Source: Daejeonella sp. JGW-45 (GTDB taxonomy: Bacteria; Bacteroidota; Bacteroidia; Sphingobacteriales; Sphingobacteriaceae). From it: DNA of 64,000 nucleotides. A model generated the notes under the pieces. It saw only the letters and a program-made list of their open reading frames with translations, ran no database searches and was not told the DNA's origin. Where the stretch lies: positions 186,001 to 250,000 of the forward strand of contig NZ_JARKNC010000008.1 in the NCBI RefSeq assembly GCF_029360805.1. Direction: 5' to 3'. Position 1 is the first letter of the stretch. Every line of letters begins with the position of its first letter. A program made the position numbers and the translations under genes. Positions 16,323-24,283 of the stretch are shown here, piece after piece.

Positions 16323-17087
16323 ATGAAACAAACCGTCTATATTTTAACAGTTATTCTATTATCAAGCCTAACTGCAAATGCACAGCGCCCCCAACCCAAA
16401 GACACCGAAGTATGGACACCTGTTCCCAAAGTCGTTGCTCCCCCGGCAAGCGCTGTATCTGCGCCTGCAGATGCGATTGTGTTGTTTGGCGGCAAGAATC
16501 TAGATGAATGGGTTTCGGTGAAAGATCAATCCCCTGCCCGGTGGACCGTTGCTGATAACATATTCACCGTGAAGAAAGGAACCGGAAATATCCAGACGAA
16601 AAGGTTATTTACTAATTACCAGTTACATATTGAGTGGAGAATACCCTCAGACATTAACGGCGAGGGACAGGGCCGTGGAAATAGCGGATTATTCCTGGCA
16701 TCGACAGGCGGGGGAGACGACGGTTATGAATTACAGATCCTGGATTCATATAAAAACGCTACCTACAGCAATGGTCAGGCTGGCAGTATTTACAAACAAT
16801 TTATCCCCCTCGTGAACGCTTCGAGAAAACCAGGCGAATGGCAGTCTTATGACGTAGTATGGACCGCGCCGCAATTTAACGATGACGGCTCGCTTAAATC
16901 AGCGGCAAGGCTAACGGCGTTCCACAACGGCATTCTCGTCCAAAACAATATAGCTCTAACGGGCGAAACCGTTTATATTGGCCCGCCTTCATACAAAAAG
17001 CATGGTCCAAGTCCCATTAAGCTGCAAGACCATGGCGACCCTAGTCCGGCAATCAGCTTTCGCAACATTTGGGTACGGGAGCTCTGA
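16323..17087 (+). CDS. Secreted DUF1080 (3-keto-disaccharide hydrolase-like) protein
   Basis: Exported protein of 254 residues. A signal peptide (MKQTVYILTVILLSSLTANA, cleavage before QRPQ) and a Pro/Val/Ala linker are followed by one DUF1080 beta-sandwich domain (about 55-254). Typical segments are IVLFGGKNLDEWV, FTNYQLHIEWRIP, NSGLFLAS, YELQILDSY and IKLQDHGDP near the end. DUF1080 domains are concanavalin-like folds abundant in Bacteroidetes and Planctomycetes, and some act on 3-keto-glucosides. No sugar-catabolism genes lie beside it. Divergent from folB; the following ku gene starts 51 bases later on the same strand. Confidence 0.88.
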   Translation: MKQTVYILTVILLSSLTANAQRPQPKDTEVWTPVPKVVAPPASAVSAPADAIVLFGGKNLDEWVSVKDQSPARWTVADNIFTVKKGTGNIQTKRLFTNYQLHIEWRIPSDINGEGQGRGNSGLFLASTGGGDDGYELQILDSYKNATYSNGQAGSIYKQFIPLVNASRKPGEWQSYDVVWTAPQFNDDGSLKSAARLTAFHNGILVQNNIALTGETVYIGPPSYKKHGPSPIKLQDHGDPSPAISFRNIWVREL

Positions 17088-17138
17088 TACCAAACCATTT
17101 CATTGCTGAAATGTTGATAGAATCTAAGGGTCTGAATT

Positions 17139-17909
17139 ATGAGAGCGATCTGGAAAGGTTCAATAGGATTTGGTTTGGTAAATATTCCTGTGAAGTTATA
17201 CTCGGCAGTACAGAACAGCACCCTCGATATGGACATGCTGGATGGCCGGGACCACTCGAGGATTAAGTTCCAGCGAATTAACGAGAAAACACGGAAGGAA
17301 GTACCTTACGAAAAGATCGTGAAGGGTTATGCTATAAATGATGATTACGTAATTCTGGATGATCAGGACTTTGAAGACGCCAGTCCCAAAAAATCCAAAA
17401 TGATCGAATTGGAGAATTTCGTCAGTATGGATGAGATCAATCCAATCTATTATGAAACCTCCTACTATTCGGAACCGGAGACACAGGGCAGAAAGGCCTA
17501 TGCCCTTTTGCATCAGGCCCTGACCAAATCCAAAAAGGCGGGTATAGGAAGATTTGTGCTACGTACCAGTGAAAATCTTTGTGTGCTGCATGCACTGGAG
17601 AAACTGATAGTTGTCAGCAAGATCCGTTTTGCTGAGGAGATCCGCTCGGCAGAAGAAATTTTAATACCCTCAGATATCAGCATTAACAAGAAGGAGCTTG
17701 ATGTGGGTCTGGCATTAATCGACCAGTACACTTCCAAATTTAAGATAGATCAGTTCAAAGACGAGTACACAAGCGACCTGCTCAAGATCATCAAAGCAAA
17801 AGCAAAAGGCAAGCGGCCTTCAATTAAGAAGCTAAAACCCGAGAAAGCTTCAAGCGACGACCTGTATGCCCAACTTATGGAAAGCCTGAGTGCGCGTAAA
17901 GGCGCCTGA
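17139..17909 (+). CDS. ku: Ku protein of bacterial non-homologous end joining
   Basis: Homodimeric ring protein that threads onto double-strand DNA ends and recruits LigD. The 256 residues contain the Ku core from MRAIWKGSIGFGLVNIPVKL, then RIKFQRINEKTRKEVPYEKI, and the bridge segment KAYALLHQALTKSKKAGIGRF (about 111-131) through to about residue 225. A short Lys-rich tail (KAKAKGKRPSIKKLKPEKAS) follows, as in other bacterial Ku proteins that recruit the ligase through the C-terminus. No ligD or other repair ligase is present in the window; in many genomes ku and ligD are adjacent. Confidence 0.96.
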   Translation: MRAIWKGSIGFGLVNIPVKLYSAVQNSTLDMDMLDGRDHSRIKFQRINEKTRKEVPYEKIVKGYAINDDYVILDDQDFEDASPKKSKMIELENFVSMDEINPIYYETSYYSEPETQGRKAYALLHQALTKSKKAGIGRFVLRTSENLCVLHALEKLIVVSKIRFAEEIRSAEEILIPSDISINKKELDVGLALIDQYTSKFKIDQFKDEYTSDLLKIIKAKAKGKRPSIKKLKPEKASSDDLYAQLMESLSARKGA

Positions 17910-17967
17910 TGCATGAGGCAGAAAATTTCAGCCGGGCACGCATGGCCAATTTGTAAGGTTAAGAATT

Positions 17968-17975
17968 TACATTTG
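17968..17975 (+). promoter_or_regulatory. -7 box of M48 protease gene
   Basis: TACATTTG, perfect TAnnTTTG, 26 bases before the ATG at 18002. An upstream TTTG at 17950-17953 is only 14 bases away, shorter than usual. Confidence 0.4.
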
Positions 17976-18001
17976 TATTAACTAAATCACCCAAAACAAA
18001 G

Positions 18002-19453
18002 ATGAAAGGTTTCGTTTTATTAAGTCTTTTTAGCACGTCGATATTCCTTATGAATGCCTGTGCTGTCAATCCCGTTACCGGGAAAAAGCAGATCGTTTTA
18101 ATGTCTGAAGAGCAGGAAATTGCCATGGGAAAAGAATCAGACCCCCAGATAATTGCCCAGTATGGATTGTATGAGGATAAGGACCTTCAAGACTTCATCA
18201 CTCAGAAAGGTAAGGCTATGGCGGCGGTATCTCACCGACCAAACCTTCAGTATGAGTTTAAAATTGTTGATTCGGATGTTGTAAATGCTTTTGCGGTTCC
18301 CGGAGGCTATGTTTATTTTACCAGGGGGATCATGGCACATTTTAATAATGAAGCCGAATTTGCAGGAGTGCTTGGCCATGAGATAGGTCATATCACTGCC
18401 AGGCATACGGTTTCTCAGCAAACAAAAGCGGTTCTCGGGCAAGTCGGCCTGATCGGGAGCATGATCCTGGTGCCGCAATTAGGTGAGTTTGCTGAACCTT
18501 TATCACAGGGTCTTGGAGTATTATTTTTGAAATTTGGCAGGGATGCTGAACGGCAGTCGGACGACCTGGGTGTTGAATATTCTTCCAGGATTGGCTATGA
18601 TGCTCATGAAATGGCAGGTTTCTTTAATACGCTACAACGAAAAAGTGCAGGAACACAAGGCGGCGAGCTTCCCGACTTTCTTTCTACCCACCCCAACCCT
18701 GCAGACAGGAATGTTGCAGTTAACAACTTATCCATCGAATGGAAGAAAAAGTTAAATCTCACAAATCCGCAGATAAACAGGAATAGCTACCTGAAAAGGA
18801 TCGATGGAATTATCTATGGCGAAGATCCTAAGGGTGGATACCTGGAAAGCAATGTATTCTACCATCCGGTATTAAAGCTCCAGTTCCCTGTACCGCAGAA
18901 CTGGAACTACGAGAACACTCCGCAACGTGTGCAAATGGCTCCGAAAGATGGGAAAGCCTTAATGATGATGACTTTCGCACCAGGCAAAACACTGGACGAG
19001 GCCGCTAACTCGGTTGTACAGCAAAACAATCTTCAGGTAATTGAATCAGGCAGGGTTACTGTTAATGGCTTTAATGCTATTGCTATGACCGCGGATGTTA
19101 AGCCTCAACAACAAGGACAGGCATCTACAGCAAGAACCCTTACCTATCTGATCGAATATGGCGGCAACATTTATATGTTACTTGGCGCCTCGTCGCCTGC
19201 CGACTTCAACAATTACTCTCCGGCTTTCCTGCAAACGATGAGGAATTTCAGACAGCTGACCGACGCCCAGAAGATTAACAAGCTACCTGAGCGCGTCAGA
19301 ATAAAGACCGTTAAGCAAACAGGCACCTTACGGCAAGCACTTGCCAACTATAAGGTTCCGGAGAAACGTATGGAAGAAACGTCTATATTGAATGGAATGA
19401 ATTTAACAGACCAGGTTGCCCAAGGCTCACTTATCAAGGTACTGGAACAATAA
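18002..19453 (+). CDS. M48 family metalloprotease lipoprotein
   Basis: Envelope zinc protease of 483 residues. The signal peptide ends in the lipobox LMNAC (Cys20). The catalytic motif HEIGH has H126, E127 and H130, in GVLGHEIGHITARHTV; the downstream RDAERQSDDLGVEY supplies the third zinc ligand. Thus far it resembles BepA/YfgC-type proteases that survey outer-membrane protein assembly. The C-terminal third (about 290-483) is an extra domain ending in a LysM-like stretch (IKTVKQTGTLRQALANYKVP, about 436-455). It could bind peptidoglycan, but I mark that as inference. Monocistronic, with a strong terminator. Confidence 0.92.
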   Translation: MKGFVLLSLFSTSIFLMNACAVNPVTGKKQIVLMSEEQEIAMGKESDPQIIAQYGLYEDKDLQDFITQKGKAMAAVSHRPNLQYEFKIVDSDVVNAFAVPGGYVYFTRGIMAHFNNEAEFAGVLGHEIGHITARHTVSQQTKAVLGQVGLIGSMILVPQLGEFAEPLSQGLGVLFLKFGRDAERQSDDLGVEYSSRIGYDAHEMAGFFNTLQRKSAGTQGGELPDFLSTHPNPADRNVAVNNLSIEWKKKLNLTNPQINRNSYLKRIDGIIYGEDPKGGYLESNVFYHPVLKLQFPVPQNWNYENTPQRVQMAPKDGKALMMMTFAPGKTLDEAANSVVQQNNLQVIESGRVTVNGFNAIAMTADVKPQQQGQASTARTLTYLIEYGGNIYMLLGASSPADFNNYSPAFLQTMRNFRQLTDAQKINKLPERVRIKTVKQTGTLRQALANYKVPEKRMEETSILNGMNLTDQVAQGSLIKVLEQ

Positions 19454-19495
19454 ACACAGACCACTGCTTATTGGCAGGCGCGTTCAGCGCACATA

Positions 19496-19531
19496 AAAAA
19501 GCTCAGCTATCCATTAACAGCTGAGCTTTTT
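19496..19531. terminator. Bidirectional rho-independent terminator
   Basis: Perfect 8-bp stem GCTCAGCT (19501-19508) with AGCTGAGC (19519-19526), preceded by A-run and followed by five T. It separates the M48 gene (+) from the small membrane gene (-). Confidence 0.88.
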
Positions 19532-19548
19532 GTATCCTGTGACGAGGG

Positions 19549-19845
19549 TTATTCCTTCTCGCTTTCTACCTTCTTTGTGTAGGTAACCCGGTCGGTAGTT
19601 CCTGCAGCAGACTTTGTGCTACTGCCACCGCGAACAAGTGCAACGATTATAATAATAAGCACGGCTGCACCTACTATCCATACCCATGGCTCAACTGTGG
19701 TGGTTTCTGTTGTAACAGAGCTGCTTGATCTGGTTGTTGTGGAAGTTGCGGTCGTATCCTGCGCATTGGCCATAAGCGTAGTTATGCTAAGGAACAATAC
19801 TGCGTACAAATGTTTCAGGTTAATTTGTCTGTTTAGAGTTTTCAT
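19549..19845 (-). CDS. Small Ser/Thr-rich single-helix envelope protein
   Basis: A 98-residue protein of unknown function. An N-terminal signal sequence (about 1-28, ending LMANA) is followed by a low-complexity Ser/Thr stretch (about 30-48), one transmembrane helix (PWVWIVGAAVLIIIIVALV, about 53-71) and a short charged cytoplasmic or periplasmic tail. I do not recognise a family. Its architecture resembles the 102-residue protein at 1621-1929: secretion signal, soluble part, then a helix. Single gene ending at a bidirectional terminator. Confidence 0.7.
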   Translation of the reverse strand: MKTLNRQINLKHLYAVLFLSITTLMANAQDTTATSTTTRSSSSVTTETTTVEPWVWIVGAAVLIIIIVALVRGGSSTKSAAGTTDRVTYTKKVESEKE

Positions 19846-19980
19846 TGTTCGTTTGGTTAGTGATTAATAGTTATTAGCTGAACATCTATTTCAAAAAAAT
19901 GTTTCCCTTCGTTTACATTCATATTCAATTATGAATTTTTTATCGCTTAATGCTTTTTATGCGATATATTTAAATCCTAA

Positions 19981-21258
19981 ATGCCTCTCAAAAAAACCTT
20001 ATACAATTTAACAGGAAGCTATTCTGACTTTTCGCTCGAGCACAGGATCTTCCATTCTTTCTGCATTGTCGCTATAATAACCCTGGCATATTGCATTCCC
20101 TTGAACTTCGCTTTGGACCTGCCTGTTTCAGCCTGGCTTTCCTTTGCGGGCATGCTGATTCAATGTCTTCTTTTTTACCTGTCGAGATACAGAAACAGGT
20201 CCAGGCTCAGCCTGATCCTCTCCCTGCTGATAATTCATGTGATCCTCATAGCTAATTATTATTATAACTCCGGGATCAGCGGACCATCTCTTTTACTTCT
20301 GCTTGCTGTTTTCTTCCTCGTAGCAGCGGTTTCTAAACCTGAATCGTACAAATACTGGCTGAGCCTTAACATCTTGATAGCCGTCGGTCTCCCCCTGTTC
20401 GAATACCTTAACCCTCCGGCAATTGAAATTGCATACGTAAGCAGGTTGTCCAGGTTTGGCGACATAGTGACAACCTATTGCCTCTGTGCGATGATCATAT
20501 TAATCGGCCTGCACTACGTAAAACGCAACTACTACAGGTCGCAGGAGCTGTTGAAGGCAAAAGCGGAGGATCTGGAAAGGATCAATCAGACCAAGAACAA
20601 GATGTTCTCCATCGTATCGCATGATCTGCGTGCACCTATCGCATCTATCCAGAGCTACCTGGAGATCCTGACTGAGATGGACATAGATCATGAAGACAGC
20701 GAAAAAGTGAGGTGCAACCTGATGCAACTCACCCAGAATACCGACATGATGTTATCCAACCTGCTGATGTGGTCAAAGTCGCAGATGGAGGGTATAGTGA
20801 TAAACAACAAATTGATAAACCTTGCCGAAGCGATAACTCCCGTGATCACTGTCTTCCAGCCTATCGCCGAACGTAAAGGCATTACGATGACCTATACCAT
20901 AGACCCGGAAGCCATGTTGCTTGCTGATAAAAACATGCTTCAGCTTGTGATCCGTAATATATTGAGCAATGCCATCAAATTTACACATTCGGGAAATATG
21001 GTAAGCTTGGAGGCCAGACGCCATGATTCTGCCTGTGAAATTGTTATCAAAGATAATGGTGTCGGCATGGATGACAGAACTAAAGCAGCTGTGTTCAGTA
21101 TCCGGGCCGAATCATCCTACGGTACAAATAATGAAAAAGGCGTGGGACTTGGGCTAAGCCTCAGTAAGGAATTTACCGAGCTGCAGAACGGAAAGATCAG
21201 GTTTGAAAGCACACCGGGCGCGGGGACTACTTTTTACATCATCATGCCCCTGTCCTAA
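19981..21258 (+). CDS. Membrane sensor histidine kinase
   Basis: A 425-residue sensor kinase. Six hydrophobic helices occupy about residues 25-185 with no large periplasmic loop, so the signal is probably sensed in or at the membrane. The HisKA dimerisation domain holds the phosphorylatable His214 in FSIVSHDLRAPIASIQSYLE. The HATPase domain has the N box (NILSNAIKFTHSG), G1 box (DNGVGMD) and G2 box (GVGLGLSLSKEF). No response regulator is adjacent, so it is an orphan in this window. A TATATTTA near-consensus -7 box lies at 19965-19972. Confidence 0.92.
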   Translation: MPLKKTLYNLTGSYSDFSLEHRIFHSFCIVAIITLAYCIPLNFALDLPVSAWLSFAGMLIQCLLFYLSRYRNRSRLSLILSLLIIHVILIANYYYNSGISGPSLLLLLAVFFLVAAVSKPESYKYWLSLNILIAVGLPLFEYLNPPAIEIAYVSRLSRFGDIVTTYCLCAMIILIGLHYVKRNYYRSQELLKAKAEDLERINQTKNKMFSIVSHDLRAPIASIQSYLEILTEMDIDHEDSEKVRCNLMQLTQNTDMMLSNLLMWSKSQMEGIVINNKLINLAEAITPVITVFQPIAERKGITMTYTIDPEAMLLADKNMLQLVIRNILSNAIKFTHSGNMVSLEARRHDSACEIVIKDNGVGMDDRTKAAVFSIRAESSYGTNNEKGVGLGLSLSKEFTELQNGKIRFESTPGAGTTFYIIMPLS

Positions 21259-21274
21259 CCAGATACAGAACCTG

Positions 21275-22192
21275 TTATTTGCCTTTTTCTACTATTTCGA
21301 CCTGCAGGATGTTCCCGGTGCCTTTATTCCCCTCGTTGGAGATATACATTTTACCATCCGGGCTAAACGCCAGCCCTTCCGGCTGAGAAAAGTCGCCGCC
21401 CTTAAGCTTATGCAGAGACAGCATCGCTCCTTTCTGATTCATTACCAGCAGCTTGGGCTTCGTACCTTCCAGGATGTAAATATCGCCGGTTTGCGGATGT
21501 ATGTCTATGTCAGACGGGCTGATAGCATCTTTTGACTTTCCAGTATTTACTTCATTAAAGATCGGGTCGTTAAGCATTATCTTATAAACGGGCTGCGCAG
21601 ACATGGTCTTGCTTCTTAAGTCGAAAGCATAAATTCCTTTATAATCATCGCTGCGCTTGTCGCGTGCCTTAACCGCTATCAGCAGCCTGTTGTTTTTTTT
21701 ATCGAATGCGAGGCTCTCGCTATCTTCTTTCTTCGTTAACAGAGTTTTATACTGCCTTACTTTAGGCTTGGCGGCCGTAAAGTTGCTGATCTCGAAAATT
21801 ACTCCATCCGCCCTTAAAACGTACATGGCATTACCAGCCACGGCAACGCCTTCATAGTCGCCGGTAGGACCAAATGGAATTCCTTTTTCTATCTTATTCA
21901 ACCTGGTATTGAAGATGAATACTTTTCCAAGTTCATCCTGCACACAGGCAAAGCGGTCGCGGTCAAACCAGCTTATACCGGAAACCTCGAGCAATTCATC
22001 AGGCAGCAGCCAGCTAGTCAGAACCCTGACCTTAACATCATCATCCACACCCAATAATCCAATCTGATCCTCCTTATCGCCTTTCTTCTCTTTCTTATCC
22101 CGATCGTTAAAGTTGCTGAACTTAACCGCAACTGCCAGAGCTATGGGAATCACGATCAACGCAATAATTTTAATAGGTGTCTTATCTCTCAT
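21275..22192 (-). CDS. SdiA-regulated-type beta-propeller protein
   Basis: A 305-residue protein with one N-terminal membrane anchor (IKIIALIVIPIALAVAVKF, about 7-25) and a periplasmic beta-propeller of the SdiA-regulated family. Blades are recognisable as repeated strands: LEVSGISWFDRDRFACVQDE, GDYEGVAVAGNAMYVLR, DSESLAFDKKNNRLLIAVKA, PSDIDIHPQTGDIYILEG and QPEGLAFSPDGKMYISNEG. Such propellers often bind small ligands or act as esterase-like proteins, but the role is unknown. It lies 20 bases downstream of the DUF2147 gene on the same strand, probably cotranscribed, and ends 16 bases from the convergent kinase. Confidence 0.85.
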   Translation of the reverse strand: MRDKTPIKIIALIVIPIALAVAVKFSNFNDRDKKEKKGDKEDQIGLLGVDDDVKVRVLTSWLLPDELLEVSGISWFDRDRFACVQDELGKVFIFNTRLNKIEKGIPFGPTGDYEGVAVAGNAMYVLRADGVIFEISNFTAAKPKVRQYKTLLTKKEDSESLAFDKKNNRLLIAVKARDKRSDDYKGIYAFDLRSKTMSAQPVYKIMLNDPIFNEVNTGKSKDAISPSDIDIHPQTGDIYILEGTKPKLLVMNQKGAMLSLHKLKGGDFSQPEGLAFSPDGKMYISNEGNKGTGNILQVEIVEKGK

Positions 22193-22212
22193 TCTGTTAA
22201 CATTAGTTCAAA

Positions 22213-22653
22213 TTATTTTACCCTGGACCATACCTGGGTTTTACCAATAAGGCTAATTCCCTTGAATGCCCGGATCTCAAGCTGGCCATTCCCGCTAAGG
22301 GAAAGTTTGCAACTGTACTTCTTACCTGACCTGGGATCGTACACGGTTCCGCCCTCCCATTCGCCATTATCACTATATGTGAAATCACTGAGCACTTCAA
22401 GCCCTTTAATCGGTTGCGACTTTAACGCCTCTGACGGATTATTTATATCCGTTTTAGGTTTCCCTGATTCATCCTTTTCATCCTTTAGCCAGACGATCCT
22501 GCCGTTGTAGCTTTCGCCTTCTTTGAAGACCTGGATCCTTCCGCTGCCGTGCTCACTTTGCCAGATACCCAATATAACGTCTGCAGACTGTGCGTAGGAA
22601 TAACTTCCACGAGCAAAAATGGTCAGTAGTGTAAATATAATTTTAAATTTCAT
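22213..22653 (-). CDS. DUF2147 family exported protein
   Basis: A 146-residue secreted protein with a signal peptide (MKFKIIFTLLTIFARGSYSY) and one DUF2147 domain, a small lipocalin-like beta barrel. Family pattern: ILGIWQSEHGSGRIQVF, YNGRIVWLKDEKD, GLEVLSDFTYSDNGEWEGGT and YDPRSGKKYSCKL, ending GKTQVWSRV. Function is unknown; homologues are abundant in Bacteroidetes. The frame extends to a TTG at 22695, but the signal peptide starts at the ATG at 22651-22653, which is chosen. The SdiA-regulated gene follows. Confidence 0.87.
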   Translation of the reverse strand: MKFKIIFTLLTIFARGSYSYAQSADVILGIWQSEHGSGRIQVFKEGESYNGRIVWLKDEKDESGKPKTDINNPSEALKSQPIKGLEVLSDFTYSDNGEWEGGTVYDPRSGKKYSCKLSLSGNGQLEIRAFKGISLIGKTQVWSRVK

Positions 22654-22779
22654 GGTTGATATAGTTAATTGCCGACCCCTCCCGAGCGCGGGCAAAAGCG
22701 GCGTTGGGCTGTTTATACAAAAACAATGCCGGGCAAATTAACTATCTCTATGAACCACCCTTAACCGGGTAACAGGGCG

Positions 22780-22968
22780 TCAGCCCTTGGGAGGGAATGG
22801 AGGCAAAGTCATCCAGTGGGTGAAGTCCTCAAGCGACACTTTATCATTAGCTACCACGAACTTGTGATATTTTTCACTGTAGTATCCAAAGTAAATCTGT
22901 CCGCCGTCAAACAAGAGCACATCTTTTGCCTGTTCAGGTAATTCGTCTTTTACTAATTTCCAAACCAT
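22780..22968 (-). CDS. Small DUF551-like protein
   Basis: A 62-residue protein with the DUF551 pattern: a leading Trp and ELPEQAKDVLLFDGG, then VSLEDFTHWMTLPPFPP, matching the THWMPLPEPP ending of the family. DUF551 domains occur mostly in phage and small bacterial proteins, and their function is unknown. No phage genes surround it. Start at the ATG 22966-22968. It is isolated, with 84 bases to the DUF2147 gene and a repetitive stretch upstream. Confidence 0.65.
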   Translation of the reverse strand: MVWKLVKDELPEQAKDVLLFDGGQIYFGYYSEKYHKFVVANDKVSLEDFTHWMTLPPFPPKG

Positions 22969-22989
22969 ATGTAAATATATAAACTATTT

Positions 22990-23060
22990 TGGGCTTTCAG
23001 TATAATGGGCTGTGAGCTTTGAGCTGTGAGCTATGGGCGGTCAGCTTTGGGTTGTGGGCT
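22990..23060. repeat. GGGCTNTGAGCT word repeats
   Basis: Eight or so variants of GGGCTTTGAGCTGTG follow one another. The 26 bases at 23007-23032 match, in inverted orientation, 24219-24244 with 22 of 26 identities. Confidence 0.7.
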
Positions 23061-23196
23061 TTGGGCGTGTATAGAACAAATTCCGCTCGGTTTATTTGAT
23101 TATCAATAGGTTAAGCACCTACAAAAGAGATAAATTCTTTGGATATCTCATACTTTAAGTCTAAATTTCTGTAACTAAACTCTTAACCACAAACGC

Positions 23197-23610
23197 ATGA
23201 ACACAAAAACTTTAATTAGCGGGATCGTAGCAGGAATTGTTACTTTCTTCGTGGGGTATCTGATCTACGGGATCATCATGGCCGATTATTTCATGTCTTC
23301 CATGCCTTCTTACCCCGGACTGACCAAAGAGCCTATGGAAATCTGGGCTATTGGTGTGGGAAACCTGATCTGGGGTATCCTGCTGGCCTGGAGCCTGAAT
23401 GCTGCCGGCGCAATAACTGCGTCTAAAGGCGCTGTCTATGCAGCCACCGCATTCTTCCTCTACACCCTTGGGTCGGGCTTTATCGTATACGGCCAGATGA
23501 ATATGTACACCATCCAGGGGATCTTCGTAGAAGGCCTGTGCACTGCAATCATGATGGGTATTGGCGGTGCTGCCGCGGGATGGATGCTGGGGAGAGGGCA
23601 GAAAAGCTGA
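23197..23610 (+). CDS. Four-helix membrane protein of unknown function
   Basis: A 137-residue membrane protein with four helices at about residues 6-28, 50-70, 80-100 and 108-130. A short loop carries YFMSSMPSYPGLTKEPMEIW between helices 1 and 2. It resembles the small DUF1761-type proteins, but I am not certain of the family. The final segment GIGGAAAGWMLGRG is glycine-rich, as in tightly packed helix pairs. It is alone on this strand, followed by a repeat-derived hairpin shared with the convergent repeat-protein gene. Confidence 0.7.
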   Translation: MNTKTLISGIVAGIVTFFVGYLIYGIIMADYFMSSMPSYPGLTKEPMEIWAIGVGNLIWGILLAWSLNAAGAITASKGAVYAATAFFLYTLGSGFIVYGQMNMYTIQGIFVEGLCTAIMMGIGGAAAGWMLGRGQKS

Positions 23611-23662
23611 AGGAACTGAAAGCTGAAAACTGAGAGCTTCAACTTTCAGTTTTCAGTTTCAC
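23611..23662. repeat. Self-complementary word repeat at convergent gene ends
   Basis: GCTGAAAACTGA (near 23625) and TCAGTTTTCAGT (near 23650) can pair across a short loop. The stretch consists of variants of the word CTGAAAGCTGAAA. It fills the gap between two convergent genes in place of a GC-rich terminator. Confidence 0.6.
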
Positions 23663-24061
23663 CTATTTACGCGTCACAACCTCTGATGGCAGATCATCAT
23701 CAGCATCTCCAAACTCGAAAGATGCTACCGGCACATCTGCATTTACGGCCTTAATGAATTGTAGACGGTAAGGTACATCACTTTCCGGTTCTCCATAAAC
23801 GAAAGGCGCTAGAGGCACGATCATCTTAATGCTTACTTCTTCTTCCGGCGATCCCCATTCGAAAGGTGCTGCCGGAACTAAAGCGTTCTTAGCTTTCAGG
23901 TTACTTAACCACAACGGAGCAGTGGCTTCAGGTTCTCCCCAGGTAAATGGTGCCACCGCAACCGCTGTCGATTTTTCTTTGCTTTTTACCTTATCGTCGG
24001 CTGATGCGTTTAATGATAAAGCCAGAAGCAGTACTGTCGAAAGAGTGTATAAAGTTTTCAT
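23663..24061 (-). CDS. Secreted protein with four APFxWGEPE repeats
   Basis: A 132-residue exported protein with signal peptide MKTLYTLSTVLLLALSLNAS (cleavage after SADA-like region at about 21). The mature part is built from four copies of one motif: APFTWGEPE (37-45), APFEWGSPE (65-73), APFVYGEPE (85-93) and ASFEFGDAD (113-121). They are spaced 28, 20 and 28 residues apart, each followed by acidic residues. Between them are basic or hydrophobic spacers. I know no family with this motif. The even spacing suggests a small beta-repeat or a binding motif shown several times. -7 box at 24102-24109. Confidence 0.7.
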   Translation of the reverse strand: MKTLYTLSTVLLLALSLNASADDKVKSKEKSTAVAVAPFTWGEPEATAPLWLSNLKAKNALVPAAPFEWGSPEEEVSIKMIVPLAPFVYGEPESDVPYRLQFIKAVNADVPVASFEFGDADDDLPSEVVTRK

Positions 24062-24101
24062 AATTGTATGTTTTTATTTTCTGTTTGTTTGATTTGTTGA
24101 T

Positions 24102-24109
24102 CAAAAGTA
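24102..24109 (-). promoter_or_regulatory. -7 box of the repeat-protein gene
   Basis: TACTTTTG on the minus strand, perfect TAnnTTTG, 40 bases before the ATG at 24061. Confidence 0.4.
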
Positions 24110-24238
24110 CCATTGAATTCAAGGCCGGCCTATCCTTAATTGGCAGGGTGAGGGAAGTATTCGGTGAAAGCAGGGATTTGTTCGGTAAAAGCGGAGAGCG
24201 GAAAGACACATCGCTCCCAGCTCATTGCTCAAAGCTCA

Positions 24239-24268
24239 TTGCCCGTTATCCTAATTTTACTAGTTTTG
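24239..24268 (+). promoter_or_regulatory. Promoter of glutaryl-CoA dehydrogenase gene
   Basis: TTG (24239-24241), 19 bases, then TAGTTTTG (24261-24268): both Bacteroidetes elements at the usual spacing, 15 bases before the ATG. It rules out the upstream in-frame ATG at 24164. Confidence 0.6.
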
Positions 24269-24283
24269 AAAAAACGATTCCTT

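Noticed and set aside
16253-16324. Extension of folB upstream to 16324
   Set aside because: A perfect -7 box at 16257-16264 interrupts it, and dihydroneopterin aldolases begin close to MGTIKQKVSLEG.
24164-24283. 40-codon N-terminal extension of the glutaryl-CoA dehydrogenase frame
   Set aside because: A full promoter (24239-24268) lies inside it and the protein family starts at the ATG at 24284.
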